A stretch of 64,000 nt of DNA from NCBI GenBank assembly GCA_027063505.1, contig JAMORO010000068.1, positions 1-64,000 of the forward strand, in the 5' to 3' direction. How positions within the stretch are numbered: the first letter of the stretch is position 1; the number at the start of each line of letters is the position of its first letter. The DNA is from Sulfurimonas sp. Lineage in GTDB: Bacteria; Campylobacterota; Campylobacteria; Campylobacterales; Sulfurimonadaceae. The position numbers and the translations under genes are program-made. Shown in pieces: positions 31,051 through 40,174 of this stretch. The notes below the pieces were generated by a model. That model saw only the letters and a program-made list of their open reading frames with translations, ran no database searches and was not told the origin of the DNA.

Positions 31051-31731
31051 ATGAATAAAAATATAGAGATACTAGAGAAACAGCTTGATTATGAATTTAA
31101 AGATAAATCGCTGATTATCGAAGCGCTGACACATAAAAGTTATAAACAGCCCTACGATAATGAGCGCCTTGAGTTTCTTGGTGATGCAGTACTAGACCTT
31201 ATAGTAGGGGAGTACCTTTTTGTAAAGTTCAGAAAGTCAGATGAGGGAAAACTCTCAAAGATTCGTGCTTCACTTGTAAATGAGACAGGCTTTGATAAAC
31301 TTGCTCGTGCACTCCACTTGGGAGATTATATTTTACTCTCAAATGCAGAGGAGAACAATGGTGGTCGAGAGAAGTCTTCACTCCTCTCAAATGCTTTTGA
31401 AGCAGTTATGGGGGCTATCTATCTTGAGGCTGGACTTGATATTGTAGGTAAAATAGCTATAGACTTGATAGAGTCAAATCATGAGGATATCTCACTTGAC
31501 TCTCTCTTTAGAGATTTTAAAACAACACTTCAAGAGTTAACACAGGCTCGTTTTGGAATAACACCAGAGTACATAGTCCTCTCAAGTCGTGGACCTGACC
31601 ATCTTAAAGAGTTTGAAGTTGGTGTTTTTATAGAGGGTAGAGAGTATGCTCGTGCTCTTGGAAAGAGTAAGAAAATAGCACAACAAGAAGCAGCAGAGAT
31701 AGCAGTGCAGATGCTAAAAGAGGAGAAGTAA
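31051..31731 (+). CDS. rnc: Ribonuclease III
   Basis: NERLEFLGDAVLDL, FEAVMGAIYLE, C-terminal dsRBD. Confidence 0.97.
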   Translation: MNKNIEILEKQLDYEFKDKSLIIEALTHKSYKQPYDNERLEFLGDAVLDLIVGEYLFVKFRKSDEGKLSKIRASLVNETGFDKLARALHLGDYILLSNAEENNGGREKSSLLSNAFEAVMGAIYLEAGLDIVGKIAIDLIESNHEDISLDSLFRDFKTTLQELTQARFGITPEYIVLSSRGPDHLKEFEVGVFIEGREYARALGKSKKIAQQEAAEIAVQMLKEEK

Positions 31732-32804
31732 TGAATAGCTTTGGAATGAAACTGCGTTTTAGTACTTTTGGAGAGTCTCACGGAAAGGCACTCGGTTGTC
31801 TTCTTGATGGAGTTCCAGCAGGTCTGGAGATAGATGAAGCATTTATTCAAAGTGAACTTGATCGCCGTAAACCGGGAAAGAGTGAGTTTGAAACAGCACG
31901 AAAAGAGGCTGATAAAGTAGAGATACTCAGTGGTGTTTTTGAGGGGAAGAGTACGGGTACTCCTATCGCTATGATCATTTTTAACACAAACCAAAAGTCT
32001 AAAGATTACACAAACATTAAAGATGTGTTTCGTCCTGGGCATGCAGACTTTACTTACTTTCATAAGTATGGTATTCGTGACTACCGTGGTGGTGGGCGTA
32101 GCTCTGCTCGGGAGACTGCGGCTCGCGTTGCAGCTGGTGCTATCGCTAAGCTTATGTTACAAGAGCTAGGGATTAGTGTTAAGAGTGGTATCTGTGAGGT
32201 GGCTGGAATTAAAAGTGAAGCTTTTGACTATGAAGCTGCCAAAGGGAGTCTCATCTATGCACTTGATGCAAAGGTTGAGGATGCTCAAAAAGAGGCTATC
32301 TTAAAAGCTAAAAATGAGCATGACTCTGTTGGTGGTGTCTCTCGTGTACTTATAGAGGGTGTGCCAGTAGGGCTTGGTCAACCTCTCTACTATAAACTTG
32401 ATGGTGTCTTAGCAGATGCTATGATGGGTTTAAACGCTGTAAAAGCAGTAGAGATTGGAGATGGCGTTTTAAGTGCTCGCTCATTGGGCTCACAAAACAA
32501 TGATGCAATTCGTGCTGATGGTTTTGAGTCTAATCATTCTGGTGGTATTTTAGGTGGAATAAGTAATGGAGATGATATAGTAATTAATGTATATTTCAAA
32601 CCGACTCCTTCTATCTTTAAAGAGCAACACACTGTAACTACGACAAATGAAGAGGTTGACTTCTCTTTAAAAGGGAGACATGACCCTTGTGTTGCGATTC
32701 GTGGAACTGTTGTTTGTGAGTCTATGGCTGCATTAGTAGTGGCGGATATGTTACTACTCAATATGGGTTCTCATATGGAAGGTGTAAGTAAATATTATAA
32801 CTAG
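31731..32804 (+). CDS. aroC: Chorismate synthase
   Basis: RFSTFGESHGKALGCLLDGVPAG, RGGGRSSARETAARVAAGA, GRHDPCV. Confidence 0.98.
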   Translation: MNSFGMKLRFSTFGESHGKALGCLLDGVPAGLEIDEAFIQSELDRRKPGKSEFETARKEADKVEILSGVFEGKSTGTPIAMIIFNTNQKSKDYTNIKDVFRPGHADFTYFHKYGIRDYRGGGRSSARETAARVAAGAIAKLMLQELGISVKSGICEVAGIKSEAFDYEAAKGSLIYALDAKVEDAQKEAILKAKNEHDSVGGVSRVLIEGVPVGLGQPLYYKLDGVLADAMMGLNAVKAVEIGDGVLSARSLGSQNNDAIRADGFESNHSGGILGGISNGDDIVINVYFKPTPSIFKEQHTVTTTNEEVDFSLKGRHDPCVAIRGTVVCESMAALVVADMLLLNMGSHMEGVSKYYN

Positions 32805-32813
32805 GAGATAGAG

Positions 32814-33230
32814 ATGTCTAGAGTTTATAAAGATAATGTAAGTGATGAGTGGTATTTTCCAAGTGATGGATATATCCTGAGTGAAACAGATGCTAATGGA
32901 ATTATTATATATGCGAATGAACTCTTCTGTGAAATGGCAGGCTACACTTTAGATGAACTTATTGGAGAGCCACATAATATCGTGAGACATCCTGATATGC
33001 CTCGCATAGCGTTTAAAGGTCTCTGGGATGATGTACAGTCAAAAGGTTTCTGGACAGGTATAGTAAAAAATATACGAAAAGATAGAGGTTACTACTGGGT
33101 TCATGCAACTGCACTACGACGTGTACATAGTGATGGAAGTGTTACATATCTCTCTGTAAGACGTGTTCCAAATAGAGAAGAGGTCTCTAGCTGTATTACT
33201 CTTTATGCAGAGCTTAAGTCTCAAGAGTAG
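32814..33230 (+). CDS. Stand-alone PAS-domain protein (Aer/CetB-like)
   Basis: ILSETDANGIIIYANELFCEMAGYTLDELIGEPHNIVRHPDMP. Confidence 0.85.
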   Translation: MSRVYKDNVSDEWYFPSDGYILSETDANGIIIYANELFCEMAGYTLDELIGEPHNIVRHPDMPRIAFKGLWDDVQSKGFWTGIVKNIRKDRGYYWVHATALRRVHSDGSVTYLSVRRVPNREEVSSCITLYAELKSQE

Positions 33231-33255
33231 CTCTTGAGAGTCTACTTTTAGAAAA

Positions 33256-34278
33256 TTATTTTGCTAAAAGTGGATTTATATTTTCTGTATCTATACCACC
33301 GAGTGAGTGTATAATAGCAGGGATCTCTGTATCTAGTTGATGGATTTTTTCAAGTTTATCTGCATCAGTGATATTAAGTGCTGCAGCCCAAGCACCTAGT
33401 GTTGGCATACCAATAACTATCTTATTCTCACCCTCTTTTATATAGGCATACATTGAACATGGTGCAAACATCGCAGCTTTAGGAAGTGGGTTCTTTCCAT
33501 CAAAAATAGTATACGAGAAAGGGATATGACAGAGTGACCATACAACATAAGCACTATATCCAGGAAGAGCATCCTCTTCACTGTTGAGACTCTCTTTCAT
33601 GTTATAAAAACCAGCAATGATGTAGCCTTTTGTTTCAAATGCTGACTCATATCTCTCCTGAAAATCATCAAAAAAATCATCAATATCTTCAGGCTCATCA
33701 AACGCTATCTCAAAGTTCATCATAGTCTTCTTAGCATAGCCTTGAAGTTTTGTGTATGACTTAGTCGCTTTTGGGTACTTACTCTCAATAGCTGCATCAA
33801 GAGGAATAAACATCTCTGTAAATTTTGCTCTTACATTTTTATCTTCTATCTGTAAGATATCTAGTGCTGCTTGAGGATAGATATGTGTGATGACTGTTTT
33901 ATGATCTGCTTTTTTTCTATAGATAACAAGATTAAAAGGAGTAAAACCACCAATACGAGGATCTGTGTTAAAAAGCTCTCTCGCTTTAGAGTCATTGACA
34001 AGTGAAGAGAAAGAGAGTTGCTCTAGCTTCGTCTCTCCTACCTGTTGTACATAAACATTTTGAACATTATGGTGTGGATCATTAAGAAAGAAACCAGTTT
34101 TTTCTACTGGTTCTTTTGTAAACTCGAAAAAGTCTTTATCAAACTCCGTAGTAGCTGTATCTATAGTATACTCTACAGCTAGTTTAGTGTTGTTACTTGG
34201 AGTAAATTTTGCACTCAGAGGTGTTAAAAGTAGACTAGAAAGAGTAGCTAAAATAAGTGTTTTTTTGAGAAGTTGCAT
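33256..34278 (-). CDS. Exported double DUF302-like protein (paralog of the 1905 gene)
   Basis: Signal peptide; FTPFNLVIYRKKADHKTVITHIYPQAALDI and LCHIPFSY...APCSMYAYIKEGENKIVIGMPTLGAWAA. Confidence 0.65.
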   Translation of the reverse strand: MQLLKKTLILATLSSLLLTPLSAKFTPSNNTKLAVEYTIDTATTEFDKDFFEFTKEPVEKTGFFLNDPHHNVQNVYVQQVGETKLEQLSFSSLVNDSKARELFNTDPRIGGFTPFNLVIYRKKADHKTVITHIYPQAALDILQIEDKNVRAKFTEMFIPLDAAIESKYPKATKSYTKLQGYAKKTMMNFEIAFDEPEDIDDFFDDFQERYESAFETKGYIIAGFYNMKESLNSEEDALPGYSAYVVWSLCHIPFSYTIFDGKNPLPKAAMFAPCSMYAYIKEGENKIVIGMPTLGAWAAALNITDADKLEKIHQLDTEIPAIIHSLGGIDTENINPLLAK

Positions 34279-34388
34279 TTGTTTCCTTACGGGTGAAGTA
34301 GATTAAAAAAAGTCTAAACTTTGAAAAGTGTACAATTTTTTTAATATGTTTAGACCACCATAGTGGTGGCCTAAAAAATAGTTAGAGA

Positions 34389-35372
34389 CTACTCAGTCAT
34401 ATCAGTGATGATAGCTTCGATATAGCCTTGAGCTTCACGAAGTTTTTTAGTACCCTCTTCATCTTCTGTCATGCCAATCGTAGTGATCCAGTTGTCAACA
34501 GATAAGAATCCCATGTACATTTTGTTTTCGCCAACTTTTTTATAAAGATAGAAAGAACATGGAGCCCAAGCACCTGCTTCTGGATGATCTTTAGATACAG
34601 GATAGATTACATCAAATTTACAGATAGAGTAAGTATGGTAAAAGTCATAAACACCAGTATACCCTTGGTCATCAAAAATCTCTTCTTGAACATTTGTGTA
34701 GTTAGGAAGTAAGAAACCTAAAGGCTCCATTTCACCTTCAAATTCAGCTTCAAAATCTTCGATAAACTCTTCTGCAGTTTGATCATCAAGTTCAACTTCC
34801 ATAGAGAAGTTAGTTGCTAAAGATTTGTTAGGGAATTTAACTGTGTGGTTTAACTCTTTAAATGAACCATCAGGCATTGCAGTTTTAAGTCCTTTTTTGA
34901 TTAAAGCAGCATATGCCATTAAGTCTGGATCAGTTACAGGAATGTTAGTCGCTCTAGCCATACCGTTGATAGTAAGAGTACTGATATTCATACAACCCTC
35001 TTTACCTTCCCAAATAGACATAGTAAGTGGTGTTAATGCACCAAAACTTGGATACTTTTTGATAAGTTTGTATGTTAGTTCATTGTTTACATACATAGCA
35101 AGGTTATACACTTTGTAGTGTAGTTTACCAAATCTTGTACCAAATGGTTTATTCATATCGTTGTTACCAGGAACACTTAAACCTACTGAGTCAAAAGCTT
35201 TTTCAATAGACTTTGCAGTGATTTTACCATCAGCATTTGGTGTAGAGAATACCTGTACATCTTGTATTCTCTTAGGTTTTTCAACAACAGGAGCACTTGG
35301 TGCTTCATTGTTACAACCAACAATAGACATTGCTACTAATGCAGCGAGTATCAGAGAGTATATTTTTTTCAT
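34389..35372 (-). CDS. Lipoprotein, double DUF302-like (third paralog)
   Basis: Lipobox SIVGC; ICKFDVIY...APCSFYLYKKVGENKMYMGFLSVDNW. Confidence 0.6.
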   Translation of the reverse strand: MKKIYSLILAALVAMSIVGCNNEAPSAPVVEKPKRIQDVQVFSTPNADGKITAKSIEKAFDSVGLSVPGNNDMNKPFGTRFGKLHYKVYNLAMYVNNELTYKLIKKYPSFGALTPLTMSIWEGKEGCMNISTLTINGMARATNIPVTDPDLMAYAALIKKGLKTAMPDGSFKELNHTVKFPNKSLATNFSMEVELDDQTAEEFIEDFEAEFEGEMEPLGFLLPNYTNVQEEIFDDQGYTGVYDFYHTYSICKFDVIYPVSKDHPEAGAWAPCSFYLYKKVGENKMYMGFLSVDNWITTIGMTEDEEGTKKLREAQGYIEAIITDMTE

Positions 35373-35432
35373 CTGAATTCCTTATTTTTAATTATTCTTG
35401 TCGATTTTAGCATTATTAACATATAAAATATA

Positions 35433-35885
35433 TTAATAGTTTAAAATTTCTACTTTATCATCTAGCACTATTTCAGAACTTCCCTCAATGACTCTAGCAA
35501 AGATCCCACGATCATTTTTGAGTAGTTTAGGAAGTTTAGAATTTACTGTTGATAATCCCTTACAGAGTGTACAGTGTTGTGTGATTTCAAGAATTGTATC
35601 TCCAATCTTGATCTTATCACCATGTTGCAAAGTATATGGATTTATATCAATAAGAATATTTTCTCCTAAAGAACCAGTTTGTAATTTTATGCCATTTTTT
35701 ATGGAGAGTTCGTAGCTCTCTTTAGATGTAATTAAAATTGAACGCATTGGGTCTTTAGAGTAAAACTTATCATTGAGTATGCCATTAGGGTCTACTTTTA
35801 TACCTGTTACACTCTCTCTGCCTTTAGATTTATCTGCATCTGTTATGAAGAGCTCTAAGACTTTTCCTTCTGATTTAGTTCTCAT
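35433..35885 (-). CDS. MOSC-domain protein
   Basis: GSLGENILIDINPYTLQHGDKIKIGDTILEITQHCTLC. Confidence 0.85.
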   Translation of the reverse strand: MRTKSEGKVLELFITDADKSKGRESVTGIKVDPNGILNDKFYSKDPMRSILITSKESYELSIKNGIKLQTGSLGENILIDINPYTLQHGDKIKIGDTILEITQHCTLCKGLSTVNSKLPKLLKNDRGIFARVIEGSSEIVLDDKVEILNY

Positions 35886-36399
35886 GTTTTCTCGGATCTA
35901 TTATTTCGTTATCTTGACTTTTCTGAAAGCCTATCTTCTCTTTATAAGTATCTAGTTTCATAGAGCTATTAGAATGGCTATAAATATAGTGTAGAATGAC
36001 TAAAAACTCTGACTCATCGTTATAGCCTACACTTGCATACTTAATATCACCACCATCATCTAAAAAAAGTGCAGAGGGGTAGAAGTCATAACCGATTCTT
36101 TTGGCAAGACATATACCACCACTCTTCTCTCCTTTATAGATATACGTATCTTTATGTGAGATATTTATCTGTATAACTTGAAAGTTATTCTCTAAGTACT
36201 CTGCGACATCATCATCTTCAAGGGTAAACTCCTGCATACTATTACAGTAGCTACAGCCAACTCTATGGAGATATAGCATTACTTCTTTGTTAGAATTATG
36301 TGCATTTTTTAAGATTTTGTCTATATTGATTTCGTTTGAGAGTAGAGAAGTTTGAAGAAGTGCAAGTGCAAAAAAAGTCTTAAAAAGTTTTTTTAGCAT
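35875..36399 (-). CDS. Periplasmic thioredoxin-fold protein (SoxW-like)
   Basis: Signal peptide; VMLYLHRVGCSYCNSMQEFT CxxC motif; within sox gene string. Confidence 0.75.
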   Translation of the reverse strand: MLKKLFKTFFALALLQTSLLSNEINIDKILKNAHNSNKEVMLYLHRVGCSYCNSMQEFTLEDDDVAEYLENNFQVIQINISHKDTYIYKGEKSGGICLAKRIGYDFYPSALFLDDGGDIKYASVGYNDESEFLVILHYIYSHSNSSMKLDTYKEKIGFQKSQDNEIIDPRKHEN

Positions 36400-36444
36400 C
36401 TATTGCACCGAAATAAAGTTATAAATAACTAGCAAAAATGCTAA

Positions 36445-36753
36445 TTATTTAATTTTACCTTTACCTTTACCAGTTTTACCTTTACGGTCAGTCCATGACA
36501 TTAAAAGTTTGTCACCTTTTTTGAAACCATCTGCTTTAAATTGGAATTTAAAGATAGGGTTTTTAGAAAGGAACTGAGAAGTAGACATGTCAAAAACAGT
36601 CTCTCCATTTACAGTACCAGTTAGGTGAAAAATAAAGTTAGCGTTTTCACGATCACCAGTTTTTTTCTCCATCATGTTAAATGTAGACATTTCGTGTTTA
36701 GCCATAGCTTTAACTTTTATAACACCATTTTTTAATTTTGCTTTTACTTTCAT
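36445..36753 (-). CDS. soxZ: Sulfur-oxidation carrier protein SoxZ
   Basis: MKVKAKLKNGVIKVKAMAKHEMSTF; adjacent to soxY. Confidence 0.93.
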   Translation of the reverse strand: MKVKAKLKNGVIKVKAMAKHEMSTFNMMEKKTGDRENANFIFHLTGTVNGETVFDMSTSQFLSKNPIFKFQFKADGFKKGDKLLMSWTDRKGKTGKGKGKIK

Positions 36754-36799
36754 AATATACCTTTATTAATTAATTTTTATAGTTAAGGGAGGAAAGGGA

Positions 36800-37252
36800 T
36801 TAACCTTCACATCCACCAAGTGCAACATCTAAAGATTGTTTAGCTGCATATAATTTACCATCTGTACCTTCAGCAACGACAGTAATAGCACCTGATTTAC
36901 CCATTTTAATTTTAATAGAGTATTTGTTAATAGAGTATTTGTTTGTAGTAATTGCACATACAGCAGCTTCAGGGTTTGCATCTTGAAATACTGCGATAGA
37001 TTTAATATCTTTATCACAAGAAAAATCAACAGGGATTGCACCACCATTACTCGCTACTTTTGGAGCTGTTAAAGAAACACCTTCCATTACTAAATCAGTA
37101 GAACCGTACATTGCTTTGATAGCATCATCAACAGTGTGAGCTGACCAAACAGCTGGTCTAGTTTTTCTATAATCTTCTGCATTTACACTAGCAGGTACAG
37201 CAGCTAAAGCTAATGCACCTAGAGTTACGTTTAAAAAATTTCTTCTTTCCAT
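36800..37252 (-). CDS. soxY: Sulfur carrier protein SoxY (atypical C-terminus GGCEG)
   Basis: Tat signal MERRNFLNV; NGGAIPVDFSCD; C-terminal ALGGCEG. Confidence 0.9.
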   Translation of the reverse strand: MERRNFLNVTLGALALAAVPASVNAEDYRKTRPAVWSAHTVDDAIKAMYGSTDLVMEGVSLTAPKVASNGGAIPVDFSCDKDIKSIAVFQDANPEAAVCAITTNKYSINKYSIKIKMGKSGAITVVAEGTDGKLYAAKQSLDVALGGCEG

Positions 37253-37266
37253 AATTATTCCTTTTG

Positions 37267-38412
37267 TTATTTTACTTTACCAGTAGTGATGTAATCAACT
37301 ACAGTTTTAAAGTTAGCATCTGAAAGGCTTGTTCCACCTTTAGCAGGCATACCACCCTCTGTTCCATGAATAGCGTTTGCATAAACTTTATCCATACCCT
37401 TAGTTAAGTATCCAGCCCATTCAGCTGAACCTGGAGAGAGGTAAGATGAGTGACACATAGCACAAGAATTTTTATACTCTTTAACTGGGTCTACTTTTAC
37501 CTCTTTTTCTACAGGTAAGTTTCTAGTACTATCCATTGGAGGTAAGAAGTCTTTAATCCCACCATTTTGAATATATCTAACTTTTACACTATCTTTTTGA
37601 CAATCTTTTAGACAACGATCTTCGTATTTTACTTTAAGTGCACCAAAGTTAGTTGGATTAGCATAGTAAGCACGTACATTGTCACGACCATTTGGTCCAT
37701 CAATATTTGGTTCAAAACCATCTACATTTGGCATTTTAACTTTAAGAAGTTTTGCACGATCGAGTACATACTCATCATCAACTTCTTCACCATCAATCTC
37801 AAACTCATTAATATTTAAAATATATGCAGTAAGTGCATAAGTCTCATCAGTACTTAATGATTTACTAAATGGGTGAGGCATACCATCTTTGATGTACCAG
37901 AAAAGTGTACTTACTTGTGGCCAGTATGAACCAAATACACGTACCGGACCATCTGCTTCAGGATCTTTCCATCTGTTGTTAGTAAGTGTTTTCTGCATCT
38001 CTACAGCGTTTCCTTTAGAGAGTGATGGATAACCACCACCACCTGAACCAAAGTCACCGTGACACATAACACACTGTGCTTCATAAAGCTCTTCACCATC
38101 TTCAACTGAACCACTACCTTCTGGTAAACCTGTACCATCTGGCATAACATCTTTATTCCAAGCTTTTAGTTCATTAGCAGTTGGCACACGACCATTGTTA
38201 ATATTTGCTGGAATGTTAGTGTTTACATAGTAAGGACCAGTTTTATCATTTACAACAGGATAAACAACACCACCATCGATAGTTACTTTGCCATTTAATG
38301 TATTTGTAGCAGTTGAAGTATTCGTGTTTCCACCACCACAACCTACAGCAAATAGTGCAACTGTTGCTGCTACAGAAGCAGAAATAATTAATTTACGATC
38401 TAATTTGAACAT
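37267..38412 (-). CDS. soxD: Dihaem cytochrome c, SoxD-like
   Basis: CVMCH and CAMCH motifs; overlaps soxC; lipobox-like FAVGC. Confidence 0.85.
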   Translation of the reverse strand: MFKLDRKLIISASVAATVALFAVGCGGGNTNTSTATNTLNGKVTIDGGVVYPVVNDKTGPYYVNTNIPANINNGRVPTANELKAWNKDVMPDGTGLPEGSGSVEDGEELYEAQCVMCHGDFGSGGGGYPSLSKGNAVEMQKTLTNNRWKDPEADGPVRVFGSYWPQVSTLFWYIKDGMPHPFSKSLSTDETYALTAYILNINEFEIDGEEVDDEYVLDRAKLLKVKMPNVDGFEPNIDGPNGRDNVRAYYANPTNFGALKVKYEDRCLKDCQKDSVKVRYIQNGGIKDFLPPMDSTRNLPVEKEVKVDPVKEYKNSCAMCHSSYLSPGSAEWAGYLTKGMDKVYANAIHGTEGGMPAKGGTSLSDANFKTVVDYITTGKVK

Positions 38413-39688
38413 GGTTTACCTCTCCTGTCTCTGTTACTTCCCAAGTCTCTACCGCATTTCTGTGGTAAACTGATTCAACACCCATTACACTAACCTCTTG
38501 GTCAATTGTAGGTTGAATATATCCAGCATCATCCATAGCACGAGAAGTTAGGTAAAGTTTATCACCTTTCTTGTATGTATGCATGTAAGACCAACGAGTC
38601 CATGATTTTGGAAGTACTAGACCTTTAAGTTTAGCAGCTTTATAGTTGTCTCCACCATCAAAAGAGATGTCAACAGCAGTAATAGTACCCATACCTGACC
38701 ATGCAAGTCCTTCGATCTCAACAACATCACCATCTTTAAGATGTGACCAGTCAATCTCTGGAGATGGAGAAGTGACAGTTGAGTTAACTTCATTTGCATA
38801 GAAATGCTGAATAGCTTTACCAGTTGGTTTTAGTGCAGTATATTTAGAAGTCTCTTCTTTAGCATACCATGGCTCAGCAGAAAAATCTAAACGCTTTAAC
38901 CATTTAACACATAAGTTCCCTTCCCAACCTGGAAGAAGAAGTCTTACTGGGTAACCTTGTTCTGGACGAAGTGCTTCACCATTTTGTCCCCAAACGATCA
39001 TAGCATCATCAAGAATCTTATCAATAGGAACAGAACGTCCCATTTCAGAGTTATCAGAACCCTCTGCAAGCATCCAGTTCGCTTCATCTTTAAGACCTAA
39101 ATCTTCTAAGATAGTTTTGATGTAAACACCAGTCCACTCAGCACAAGACATAAAACCTTTTGCAAATTGGATAGAGTTGAACTGTGGTCCACGCCACTCT
39201 TGTCCACCATTAGCAGGACACTCAATAAAGTGAGTACGAGTTACAGATGGATAGCGTTTTAGTTGCTCTAAAGTAAGAACGATAGGCTTCTCAACAAGAC
39301 CATGAATCATTAAACGGTATTCATTTGGATCTACATGTGCAACACCACCATGTGAACGTGAGAAAAACAGACCATTTGGTGTAATGATTCCCATTGACTC
39401 TTGTATAGGTGTTACTGCGATTGATGCTCTAAAGTTCCCTGAAGCAAGAAGTTTAGTATTTCTTCTTAATACATTATGCTCGTATTTTGAAGGTACACCA
39501 TAACGGTTTTTTGTTACTGGATCACCCCATTTTTGGCCCCATGAGGGATGGTGCATGATTGCTGGGTCATCAGCTCTAGCATTTGATGATACAAGAGATG
39601 TTCCAGCAATAGCAGTTACTGACATAGCAGCTGTTTTTCTGAAAAAATCTCTTCTATCAATTTCTTGATTAGATTTTTTATTATCCAA
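38393..39688 (-). CDS. soxC: Sulfur dehydrogenase molybdenum subunit SoxC
   Basis: Tat motif RRDFFRK; FSRSHGG, FIECPANGGQEW, sulfite-oxidase family; next to soxDYZ. Confidence 0.93.
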   Translation of the reverse strand: MDNKKSNQEIDRRDFFRKTAAMSVTAIAGTSLVSSNARADDPAIMHHPSWGQKWGDPVTKNRYGVPSKYEHNVLRRNTKLLASGNFRASIAVTPIQESMGIITPNGLFFSRSHGGVAHVDPNEYRLMIHGLVEKPIVLTLEQLKRYPSVTRTHFIECPANGGQEWRGPQFNSIQFAKGFMSCAEWTGVYIKTILEDLGLKDEANWMLAEGSDNSEMGRSVPIDKILDDAMIVWGQNGEALRPEQGYPVRLLLPGWEGNLCVKWLKRLDFSAEPWYAKEETSKYTALKPTGKAIQHFYANEVNSTVTSPSPEIDWSHLKDGDVVEIEGLAWSGMGTITAVDISFDGGDNYKAAKLKGLVLPKSWTRWSYMHTYKKGDKLYLTSRAMDDAGYIQPTIDQEVSVMGVESVYHRNAVETWEVTETGEVNHVQIRS

Positions 39689-39892
39689 ATTGTCTCCTTT
39701 GAAAGATTATTATTGCTTAGATTTATAAATAAAATAAACTGTTTTAATAGTTAAAACTTTTAAGCTTTTACCTCCACATTATGCCATTTTATGCTTAAGT
39801 GAAAATATATGATTGGAGCTAATAGGGTGTTTAATGAGATAAAAATGTGATATTCGAGAATAATCTCATATAAGGTGTTACCAAATGAAACT

Positions 39893-40174
39893 TTACTGGG
39901 AAATTTCTTTTGGTAAGATATTTAAAATGAGGTATTGGTCATGTTGTGTGTCTATGAAAAATACAATAGTGAAATTCTCGTGAGGAATATCTTTTATATT
40001 ATCATCATCAAAGTAGATTGACTTTTTATACTTCGTTGCTTTTGTTGGTATATTAACAATTATAGTATCAAGATAGAGTTTGAACTTTTTTGTTGCTGCA
40101 AAGTCCTCTTTGATGAACTCATCTAAGATACTCTTGAGACTGTTTTCAAAAAGTTCACTACATAAAATATTCAT
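39893..40174 (-). CDS. ParE/RelE-family toxin-like protein
   Basis: SIYFDDDNIKDIPHENFTIVFFIDTQHDQYLILNIL typical of RelE/ParE fold; start at 40174 overlaps upstream stop by ATGA (ORF track uses 40207). Confidence 0.65.
   Translation of the reverse strand: MNILCSELFENSLKSILDEFIKEDFAATKKFKLYLDTIIVNIPTKATKYKKSIYFDDDNIKDIPHENFTIVFFIDTQHDQYLILNILPKEISQ

Noticed and set aside
31530-32063. 177-aa minus-strand ORF opposite rnc/aroC
   Set aside because: Spans the junction of two conserved genes in antisense; no recognisable motif.
34340-34380. Hairpin TTTAGACCACCATAGTGGTGGCCTAAA between the two DUF302-like genes as a special element
   Set aside because: Most simply an intercistronic attenuating/terminator hairpin; imperfect tail but nothing requiring another explanation.
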